A DNA stretch of 5,136 nt from an uncultured Clostridia bacterium (GTDB lineage Bacteria > Bacillota > Clostridia > Oscillospirales > Acutalibacteraceae), in contig CAMFZK010000078.1 in NCBI GenBank assembly GCA_946006915.1, forward strand, positions 1-5,136, read 5' to 3'. A program made the translations under genes and the position numbers. Shown one piece after another: positions 1-5,136 of this stretch. Numbering within the stretch: position 1 is the first letter of the stretch; every line of letters starts with the position of its first letter. The notes under the pieces were generated by a model, which worked only from the letters and a program-made list of their open reading frames with translations, had not been told where the DNA came from and made no database searches.

Positions 1-117
1 AGAGATTATGTAAGCAAAATGAGTATGTTTATATATATGATACTTTTGATGGTTGTCGGAATAATTGGCGGCTTTTTAGAGGATTTAATTAAATTGATTT
101 TCAGAATCAACTGGTAA
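1..117 (+). CDS. C-terminal end of an unidentified membrane protein (partial)
   Basis: The first reading frame is open from base 1 and stops at TAA 115-117, giving 38 residues. The tail has a hydrophobic stretch at about residues 9-25 (many I, L, M, V and G), then a short amphipathic segment with E27, D28, K31 and R35, ending in Asn-Trp. This fits the last transmembrane helix and cytoplasmic tail of an integral membrane protein. The stop lies only 13 bp before the TTG start of the receptor gene, so the two may be co-transcribed. The family cannot be named from so short a tail. An internal ATG at 19-21 could in principle start a small membrane peptide, but an open 5' frame makes a truncated larger gene more likely. 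Confidence 0.6.
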   Translation, partial: RDYVSKMSMFIYMILLMVVGIIGGFLEDLIKLIFRINW

Positions 118-119
118 AC

Positions 120-125
120 GGGGGA
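120..125 (+). promoter_or_regulatory. Ribosome binding site supporting the TTG start at 131
   Basis: A GGGGGA run lies 5 bases upstream of the TTG at 131-133. It is an imperfect Shine-Dalgarno sequence with short spacing. It supports TTG as the start because no ATG or GTG is better placed, and starting at the next Met (residue 32) would delete the first transmembrane helix. Confidence 0.5.
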
Positions 126-130
126 TAAAC

Positions 131-2932
131 TTGCGAATTTTAATTCCTATAATACTTAACACATTGCTTGTGATTGCGGTATATTTGCTGGATAAGTACA
201 CATCGCTGAAAAAACTGCCATATATGGCAAAACAGGCTATTATCGGCGTGCTGTTTGGTGCTATAGCTGCATTCGCTTCAAGCTACGGTGTTGAAATGCT
301 CGGCACTGTAGTCAATGTGCGAGATGCGTCTCCCATTACGGCAGGCTTGATTTTCGGTGCTCCCGCGGGTATTATTTCGGGTCTTATCGGCGGTGCATAC
401 CGTTGGATCTCGGTTCTTTGGGGTGCAGGCACCTACACAAGACTTGCCTGCACACTGGCAACCGTTATCGCAGGATTTTTCGCAGCCGGGAGCAGGCGGT
501 TTATGTTTGAAAATAAAAAGCCGACATGGGGTTACGGTATTGCTATCACCGTAGTGTGCGAAGTCATACATATGCTTTTGATTTTTATTACAAATATGGG
601 GGATACAATTACTGCCTTCCAATTTGTCAAGACCTGCACACTTCCGATGCTTTGCGGAAACTGTGCCGCAGTAGGGCTCGGTGTTATTTCGGTTACGGTT
701 TTAAGTCATGAAAAAATCGCAAAAATCAAAGACAACGAACATATTGCCCAAACCTTTCAAAGATGGCTGCTTGTCCTAATTGTTACGGCTTATTTTATCA
801 CCAATCTGTTTACCTTTGTTTTACAGCAGGGAATGTCTCAAATTGAAACCAACTCGGTCATAACATTGACTCTTGAAGATGTACATAAAGACATTACCGA
901 TGCTTCGGATAAAAACTTGCTTAAATTGGCAGAGAATGTAAAAATTGAATATACGGAAAATTCAGACCTTACTGCCATAGCTCAAAAATTTGACATCAGC
1001 GAAGTCAACATCATTGATGAAAATTTTGTCATTGTTGCATCTTCTGTGGCTGACTATGTCGGTTACGATATGTCAAGCGGTGAACAGTCTGCCGAATTTA
1101 GTGTTTTGCTCGAAGGAGAAACCGAGTTTGTTCAAGAATACCGACAAACATCATATAATGAAGGTTTTTTTAGAAAATACGGCGGAGTAACCCTTAAAGA
1201 TGGCGGTTTTATCCAAATAGGATATGACTCTGAGCATTTTCAAAAAGATATAAGTTCTTATATCGTCGATGCTACAAAAAACCGCCATGTCGGTAAAAAA
1301 GGTTTTGTTGCAATTTGCGATGAAGAGTTTAACATTGTTTCCGATAATAAGGAATATAACGGCAAGAGCATTAAGGAAATCGGAATCTCACTTAACACCG
1401 AGAATATGACCGAAAAAACCGTATATGAATGTGAGATTTTAGGCAACCCTTATTTATGCGGTTTTACGGCAGCGGAAGGTTTTTATATACTCGGTGCAAT
1501 GCCCACTGACGAAGCGATGTTTATGCGTGATGCTTCGCTTTATACCAGTACATTTATGCAAATTCTTATTTTTGCGACTTTGTTTGTGTTTATTTATTTC
1601 CTTATTAAGCGAGTTATCATCAATAATCTGCAAAAGGTTAATAGTTCTTTGGCGGAAATCACCGGCGGTAACCTTAATGCTATAGTGGATGTCCGTTCGA
1701 ATGCGGAGTTTGCTTCGCTTTCAGACGATATTAACTCGACGGTTAAAACATTAAAAGAATATATTAAGGAAGCATCTGCTCGAATTGACAAGGAACTCGA
1801 ATATGCAAAACAAATTCAGCTTTCAGCACTTCCTACTAATTTCCCCGAACACGAAGATTACGGTATTTTTGCCGAAATGATAGCGGCTAAAGAGGTCGGC
1901 GGCGATTTCTACGACTTCTATAAATTAAACGACGAAACGGTAGCATTTCTCGTTGCTGATGTTTCGGGTAAAGGTATTCCTGCAGCTATGTTTATGATGA
2001 CGGCAAAAACTATAATAAAAGACCTTGCCGAAAACGGTCTGGCGGTTAACGACATTTTTACCAATGCAAATGAAAAGCTGTGCGAGAATAACGAGTCAGG
2101 TATGTTTGTTACGGTATGGATGGGTATGCTCGATTTGGTAACAGGTAATTTGAAATATGCCAATGCGGGACACAACCCACCGTTGTTACTTCACGAAAAC
2201 GGTGAGTTTGAGTATTTAAGAACTCGTGCGGGATTTGTGCTTGCAGGTATGGAGGGTGTGCACTACCACATAAATGAGATAACTCTTTCTGCGGGTGACC
2301 GAATTTTCCTATATACAGACGGTGTTACCGAAGCCACCAATGCCGAAGGTAATCTGTATGGCGAAGATCGACTTATTGATTTTATGAATACAAAGCGCTC
2401 GGTCGAAGCACCGAGGTTGCTAAAGGCACTTAAGGAAAACATAGACGAGTTTGTGGGCAAAGCACCTCAATTTGATGACATAACAATGCTGATGTTAGAT
2501 TACAAAAAATCAAACGCCGATAATACGCACGAAAAGGTGTTTCCGGCAAAAGAAAACGCCCTTTCGGATGTGTTTAGCTTTGTAGAAAAAACATTAGACG
2601 GAATTGGATGTCCTATGAAAACCAGAACGGCACTGTGCGTTGCTGTTGAGGAGGTGTTTGTCAATGTTGCCCGTTACGCTTACGGCGATAATGATGGCAA
2701 TGTAAAGCTTTCAATTTGCCCATGTGAAGCTGAGGGCACGGTTATATTCCGTATTTCCGACAATGGTGTGCCATTTGACCCACTTAAAAAACCCGACCCG
2801 GACATCACACTTTCGGCAGAAGAAAGAGAAATCGGGGGCTTAGGTATATTTATAACTAAAAAAACTATGGATAATGTTTCTTATGCCTATGAGAACGGCG
2901 AAAACATTTTAACCATGATCAAAAAGCTTTAA
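131..2932 (+). CDS. Membrane receptor with fused SpoIIE-type phosphatase and RsbW-type kinase domains
   Basis: This 933-residue protein is a probable partner-switching sensor. Residues 1-191 hold about six hydrophobic segments resembling the 5TMR-LYT module of LytS-type sensors, with a Gly-rich core and Arg at 72-91. A further helix at about 211-231 and one at 473-493 flank an extracytoplasmic region (232-472) that looks like a Cache sensor. HAMP (about 494-548) and a short helical linker follow. The PP2C/SpoIIE domain (about 575-790) has GGDFYD (590-595), DVSGKG (610-615), NAGH (678-681), TDG (729-731) and FDD (781-783), so its metal-binding Asp residues appear intact. The C-terminal HATPase (about 800-930) has an N-box E841/N845, DNG (877-879) and GGLG (902-905), like RsbW/SpoIIAB Ser kinases. 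By family knowledge, the phosphatase dephosphorylates and the kinase phosphorylates a STAS serine; the STAS gene directly downstream is the likely substrate. Which signal is sensed is unknown. The HATPase could also act only as a binding domain. Confidence 0.9.
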   Translation: MRILIPIILNTLLVIAVYLLDKYTSLKKLPYMAKQAIIGVLFGAIAAFASSYGVEMLGTVVNVRDASPITAGLIFGAPAGIISGLIGGAYRWISVLWGAGTYTRLACTLATVIAGFFAAGSRRFMFENKKPTWGYGIAITVVCEVIHMLLIFITNMGDTITAFQFVKTCTLPMLCGNCAAVGLGVISVTVLSHEKIAKIKDNEHIAQTFQRWLLVLIVTAYFITNLFTFVLQQGMSQIETNSVITLTLEDVHKDITDASDKNLLKLAENVKIEYTENSDLTAIAQKFDISEVNIIDENFVIVASSVADYVGYDMSSGEQSAEFSVLLEGETEFVQEYRQTSYNEGFFRKYGGVTLKDGGFIQIGYDSEHFQKDISSYIVDATKNRHVGKKGFVAICDEEFNIVSDNKEYNGKSIKEIGISLNTENMTEKTVYECEILGNPYLCGFTAAEGFYILGAMPTDEAMFMRDASLYTSTFMQILIFATLFVFIYFLIKRVIINNLQKVNSSLAEITGGNLNAIVDVRSNAEFASLSDDINSTVKTLKEYIKEASARIDKELEYAKQIQLSALPTNFPEHEDYGIFAEMIAAKEVGGDFYDFYKLNDETVAFLVADVSGKGIPAAMFMMTAKTIIKDLAENGLAVNDIFTNANEKLCENNESGMFVTVWMGMLDLVTGNLKYANAGHNPPLLLHENGEFEYLRTRAGFVLAGMEGVHYHINEITLSAGDRIFLYTDGVTEATNAEGNLYGEDRLIDFMNTKRSVEAPRLLKALKENIDEFVGKAPQFDDITMLMLDYKKSNADNTHEKVFPAKENALSDVFSFVEKTLDGIGCPMKTRTALCVAVEEVFVNVARYAYGDNDGNVKLSICPCEAEGTVIFRISDNGVPFDPLKKPDPDITLSAEEREIGGLGIFITKKTMDNVSYAYENGENILTMIKKL

Positions 2933-2933
2933 A

Positions 2934-2938
2934 AGGAG
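2934..2938 (+). promoter_or_regulatory. Ribosome binding site for the STAS gene
   Basis: AGGAG sits 9 bases before ATG 2948 and begins inside the stop region of the receptor gene. It supports this start and continued translation along one operon mRNA. Confidence 0.75.
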
Positions 2939-2947
2939 AATGTTTAA

Positions 2948-3244
2948 ATGACCGTAAATACAGAAAAAGAAAACAATACCGTCACTTTCAAGGTAGAGGG
3001 AAGACTTGACACCACTACCGCTCCCGTGCTTGAAAAAATGATAAACGACGAGTGCGAGACTGTCGAGGGGCTAATACTCGATTTAGAAAACCTTGCCTAT
3101 ATTTCAAGTGCCGGACTGCGTGTACTTCTCGGTGCTCAAAAGAAAATGAACAAACAAGGCTTTATGAAACTTATAAATGTTTGCCAAGAGGTTATGGATG
3201 TTTTGGAAATGACCGGTTTTGCCGATATTCTGGTGATTGAATAA
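2948..3244 (+). CDS. STAS-domain anti-sigma factor antagonist (RsbV/SpoIIAA-like)
   Basis: This 98-residue protein is a single STAS domain, close to the usual length of SpoIIAA and RsbV. It has the opening strand with GRLD (18-21) and the signature ISSAGLR (52-58). By alignment to the DSSGL motif of SpoIIAA, Ser54 is the expected phosphorylation site. It ends with the conserved MTGF element (residues 88-91). In known systems the unphosphorylated form binds an RsbW-type kinase and frees the kinase's partner. Here the only visible kinase and phosphatase are the two C-terminal domains of the upstream receptor, 15 bp away, which makes this its probable substrate. The ATG is preceded by AGGAG at 2934-2938 with 9 bases of spacing. 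The stop overlaps the next start. The cognate target protein is not in the window. Confidence 0.93.
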   Translation: MTVNTEKENNTVTFKVEGRLDTTTAPVLEKMINDECETVEGLILDLENLAYISSAGLRVLLGAQKKMNKQGFMKLINVCQEVMDVLEMTGFADILVIE

Positions 3245-3810
3245 TGGAACTTATAAGCGAAGCCGTAAGCTTTGCGGCAAAAGCCCATGACGGTATGCGC
3301 CGTAAGCAAAGCAATACACCGTATATTATTCATCCGCTTGAGGCGGCAGTTATTGTTAGCACAATGACCGATGACCAACACATTATTTCTGCCGCCGCAC
3401 TTCACGATGTTGTCGAGGATACAATGGTTACACTCGACGAAATAGAAGAAAAATTCGGTAAGCGTATTGCTGAACTCGTAGCAAGCGAAACAGAAGATAA
3501 AAGAGCTGATTTACCGCCCGAAGAAACCTGGCACATTCGCAAGGAAGAATCTCTAAAGGTACTGCAAAACACCGCAGATATCGCAGTGCTTATGGTATGG
3601 CTTGGTGATAAACTTGCCAATATGCGCTCTATATACCGCGAGTGGAAGCAGTTGGGCGATGATGTATGGCAAAAATTCAACCAAAAAGACCCCGAGCAAC
3701 ACCGGTGGTATTACATAACGATTGCTGATTTAACGAAAAAACTGAAAGACTATCCTGTTTGGCAAGAATATAAAACACTCACCCAGTTGGTATTTAAGAA
3801 AGGAAACTGA
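3244..3810 (+). CDS. RelA/SpoT-type HD-domain hydrolase, possible small alarmone hydrolase
   Basis: This 188-residue protein is nearly all HD domain, similar in size to MESH1-type small alarmone hydrolases, which remove the 3'-pyrophosphate of (p)ppGpp using Mn2+. Visible features are an N-terminal helix with AAKAHDG (11-17) followed by Arg-Arg-Lys (19-21), TPYIIHP (25-31) giving metal ligand H30, LHDVVEDT (53-60) giving H54/D55 and catalytic E58/D59, an ETEDK block (82-86), and GDKLANMR (121-128) giving D122. All four expected metal ligands are therefore present. There is no synthetase, TGS or ACT domain. The C-terminal part (142-157, ending in WYY) resembles a bacterial stand-alone HD subgroup whose substrate is not settled, so pppGpp/ppGpp is a likely rather than proven substrate. 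The ATG overlaps the STAS stop by one base (TAATG), suggesting translational coupling and a joint role with the switch. Confidence 0.88.
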   Translation: MELISEAVSFAAKAHDGMRRKQSNTPYIIHPLEAAVIVSTMTDDQHIISAAALHDVVEDTMVTLDEIEEKFGKRIAELVASETEDKRADLPPEETWHIRKEESLKVLQNTADIAVLMVWLGDKLANMRSIYREWKQLGDDVWQKFNQKDPEQHRWYYITIADLTKKLKDYPVWQEYKTLTQLVFKKGN

Positions 3811-3814
3811 AATC

Positions 3815-4981
3815 ATGAAACAAATTACTTACCGTGTTGACCAAGACATTTTATACATTCCTGTGGCAGGTCGCATTGACGCCTCCAATGCCCCCGCTGT
3901 GGAAAAAGAAATTTTCCGTATCAAGAACGAAAACCCGGGCAAGCACACTGTCATTGACGCCGATCATTTGGAGTATATCTCCAGTGCCGGACTGCGCGTG
4001 ATTTTAAAGCTTCGCAAGGAAGAACCAAAACTGGCGATTATCAATGTATCTCCCGAAGTGTATGATATCTTTGATATGACCGGCTTTACCGACATGGTAA
4101 CTGTTGAAAAGGCATACCGCCGGTTGAGTGTGGATGGCTGTGAGTTTATTGCAAAAGGTGCCAACGGCGCGGTTTATCGCTATGATGACGAAACCATTGT
4201 CAAAACTTATTATAACAAGGATGCTCTGCCCGAAATTCAGCAGGAGCGTGAGAATGCGAGAAAAGCCTTTGTTCTTGGTGTAAATACTGCCATTCCCTAC
4301 GGTATTGTCCGAGTGGGGGAAGGGTACGGTACTGTAACAGAATTGCTGAATGCTAAATCCATCTCCAAACTGATTAAAGAAAATCCGGAGGATCTTACAC
4401 AGACGGTGGCTTACTATGTGGACACAATTAAGCACATTCACTCCATCGAGGTAAAAAAGGGAGAGCTTCCCGATTTTAAGGACAGGGTTCTGGATTGGGC
4501 GGATTTCTTAAATGACTACCTGCCGGCGGATAAGGCCAAAAAACTACATGACCTTATAAACGCTTTGCCCGAAAGCAAATATATGATGCACGGTGATTAC
4601 CATACCAATAATATTATGGTGCAGAACGGCGAAACGCTACTGATTGATATGGATACCCTTTCCATCGGTTGTCCTATGCTGGAATTCGGTTCAATGTATA
4701 ACGCATTTGTTGGCTTCTCTGAATTGAATCATGAAAATGCAAAGGATTTCCTTGGCTTTGATTTTGAAACATCAGGAAGATTCTGGAGAATGTCCCTTGC
4801 CCGTTATCTTGAAACAGAGGACGAATCGGTAATAAACAGCGTAGAAGAAAAGGCAAAGATTATCGGATATACTCGAATTTTGCGTCGTTCAATTCGCAGA
4901 AACGATACCGCAACCAATATTGAGCATTATAAAAAGCAACTTACCCGGTTACTTGACAAGGTTGATACATTAAACTTTTAA
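3815..4981 (+). CDS. STAS domain fused to an APH/choline-kinase-like phosphotransferase
   Basis: This 388-residue protein has two domains. Residues 1-98 form a STAS domain with GRID (19-22), ISSAGLR (55-61; Ser57 is the expected phosphorylation site) and DMTGF (87-91), clearly related to the separate STAS protein upstream. Residues about 105-385 form a kinase of the APH/choline kinase superfamily: a Gly-rich nucleotide loop GANGAVYR (115-122), Lys130 in IVKTYY, the Brenner-type motif HGDYHTNNIM (259-268) with catalytic D261 and metal ligand N266, then LIDMDT (276-281) with metal ligand D278. All the core catalytic residues are present, so it is probably active; the substrate (small molecule or protein) is unknown. 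The location in a partner-switching operon argues against antibiotic resistance as its role. I infer that STAS phosphorylation or binding controls the kinase. The start follows AGGAAA at 3801-3806, 4 bp after the HD gene stop. Confidence 0.88.
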   Translation: MKQITYRVDQDILYIPVAGRIDASNAPAVEKEIFRIKNENPGKHTVIDADHLEYISSAGLRVILKLRKEEPKLAIINVSPEVYDIFDMTGFTDMVTVEKAYRRLSVDGCEFIAKGANGAVYRYDDETIVKTYYNKDALPEIQQERENARKAFVLGVNTAIPYGIVRVGEGYGTVTELLNAKSISKLIKENPEDLTQTVAYYVDTIKHIHSIEVKKGELPDFKDRVLDWADFLNDYLPADKAKKLHDLINALPESKYMMHGDYHTNNIMVQNGETLLIDMDTLSIGCPMLEFGSMYNAFVGFSELNHENAKDFLGFDFETSGRFWRMSLARYLETEDESVINSVEEKAKIIGYTRILRRSIRRNDTATNIEHYKKQLTRLLDKVDTLNF

Positions 4982-5030
4982 TCTTATATTTTTAAGTAGT
5001 TTATTAAAAAAAACAGCCCAAAGTGTTTAT

Positions 5031-5045
5031 GAATTACACGAATTA
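5031..5045 (+). repeat. GAATTA direct repeat upstream of the uvrB -10 box
   Basis: GAATTA occurs at 5031-5036 and again at 5040-5045, separated by CAC (9-bp period). It lies just upstream of TATAAT 5053-5058, in the place of a -35 region. It could be a regulator site, or chance in AT-rich DNA. Confidence 0.3.
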
Positions 5046-5052
5046 AATGACC

Positions 5053-5058
5053 TATAAT
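5053..5058 (+). promoter_or_regulatory. Candidate -10 box of the uvrB promoter
   Basis: A perfect TATAAT lies 24 bases before the uvrB start codon, which would place transcription start around 5065, just before the Shine-Dalgarno. The hexamer at 17-bp spacing (TGAATT, 5030-5035) is a poor match to TTGACA, so the promoter is plausible but either weak or activator-dependent. Confidence 0.45.
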
Positions 5059-5068
5059 AATCATATCG

Positions 5069-5075
5069 AAGGAGG
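5069..5075 (+). promoter_or_regulatory. Strong ribosome binding site of uvrB
   Basis: AAGGAGG is a near-perfect Shine-Dalgarno, 7 bases before ATG 5083. It fixes the start of the partial gene and fits a Firmicute. Confidence 0.85.
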
Positions 5076-5082
5076 CGGGAAT

Positions 5083-5136
5083 ATGCCGGATAAATTTATT
5101 TTACATTCGAATTATAAGCCGACAGGCGACCAGCCC
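5083..5136 (+). CDS. uvrB: UvrB, excinuclease ABC subunit B (N-terminal 18 codons, partial)
   Basis: The 18 visible residues begin Met-Pro-Asp-Lys-Phe and contain Ser-Asn-Tyr-Lys-Pro-Thr-Gly-Asp-Gln-Pro. This matches the highly conserved UvrB N-terminus, whose F-x-L-x-S-x-Y-x-P-x-GDQP pattern precedes the first helicase motif. UvrB is the damage-verifying helicase-like subunit of nucleotide excision repair, working with UvrA and UvrC in the cytoplasm. The gene runs off the window, so only the start can be judged. It has its own candidate promoter and a strong Shine-Dalgarno, and probably forms a separate transcription unit from the signalling operon. No convincing LexA/DinR box is seen in the 101 bp upstream, although uvrB belongs to the SOS regulon in many Firmicutes. 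Confidence 0.9.
   Translation, partial: MPDKFILHSNYKPTGDQP

Larger units (their letters stand above)
4982..5082. other. Intergenic region between the operon and uvrB
   Basis: This 101-bp AT-rich gap is the only sizeable non-coding stretch. It contains a weak AT-only inverted repeat (4989-4995 with 5004-5010), an A8-plus run, a GAATTA direct repeat, a perfect TATAAT and a strong Shine-Dalgarno. No GC-rich hairpin with a T tract is present, so an intrinsic terminator for the operon is not evident. Confidence 0.6.

Noticed and set aside
278..622. 114-residue antisense open frame with many Cys residues
   Set aside because: It is opposite the well-supported membrane module of the receptor. The Cys-rich content reflects the complement of Gly/Ala-rich codons.
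4004..4441. 145-residue antisense open frame
   Set aside because: It lies opposite the STAS-kinase gene, has no recognisable domain or Shine-Dalgarno that I can see, and is best explained as a shadow of the conserved + strand coding sequence.
4130..4981. Aminoglycoside resistance gene
   Set aside because: The APH-like fold is shared by many kinases. Fusion to STAS and the signalling operon make antibiotic resistance an unsupported call.
4989..5010. Inverted repeat TTTTTAA/TTAAAAA with an 8-base loop after the STAS-kinase gene
   Set aside because: The 7-bp stem is all A-T and is followed by A residues rather than a T tract on the + strand, so it is not a credible intrinsic terminator.
4982..5082. 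LexA/DinR SOS box upstream of uvrB
   Set aside because: No CGAAC-N4-GTTCG-like palindrome is present; the CGAATTAAATG stretch lacks the second half-site.
1..5136. CRISPR arrays, tRNA/rRNA genes, insertion sequences, attachment sites
   Set aside because: No regularly spaced repeats, tRNA-like cloverleaf, transposase motif or terminal inverted repeats were seen; the window is almost entirely coding.

Overview
The window looks like part of a chromosome from a low-to-moderate GC Firmicute, probably a gut-type Clostridia/Eubacteriales member. This rests on AGGAG-type ribosome binding sites, a TTG start, an AT-rich intergenic region, tightly packed co-directional genes, a LytS-type membrane module and SpoIIE/STAS partner-switching parts. 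The genus cannot be read from the sequence alone.

Layout, all on the + strand: (1) the last 38 codons of an unidentified membrane protein (1-117); (2) a 933-residue membrane receptor (131-2932) combining a 5TMR-LYT-like membrane module, an extracytoplasmic Cache-like sensor, HAMP, a SpoIIE/RsbU-type PP2C phosphatase and an RsbW/SpoIIAB-type HATPase kinase; (3) a stand-alone STAS anti-sigma-factor antagonist (2948-3244); (4) a RelA/SpoT-type HD hydrolase resembling small alarmone hydrolases, overlapping the STAS gene by one base (3244-3810); (5) a two-domain protein joining a second STAS domain to an aminoglycoside-phosphotransferase/choline-kinase-like kinase (3815-4981); (6) a 101-bp gap with a probable promoter; (7) the first 18 codons of uvrB (5083-5136, cut by the window edge).

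Genes 2-5 read as one operon, with gaps of 15 and 4 bp and one 1-bp overlap. The inferred circuit is as follows. An extracellular or membrane signal sets the balance between phosphatase and kinase activities that sit on one polypeptide. That balance sets the phosphorylation of a conserved serine in one or both STAS domains. The output could be release of an unseen partner, change in the attached APH-like kinase, or coordination with alarmone hydrolysis. No sigma factor is encoded in the window, so the usual endpoint of partner switching is either elsewhere or replaced by the STAS-kinase fusion. This four-gene combination is the most noteworthy content; the domain assignments are strong and the circuit is inference.
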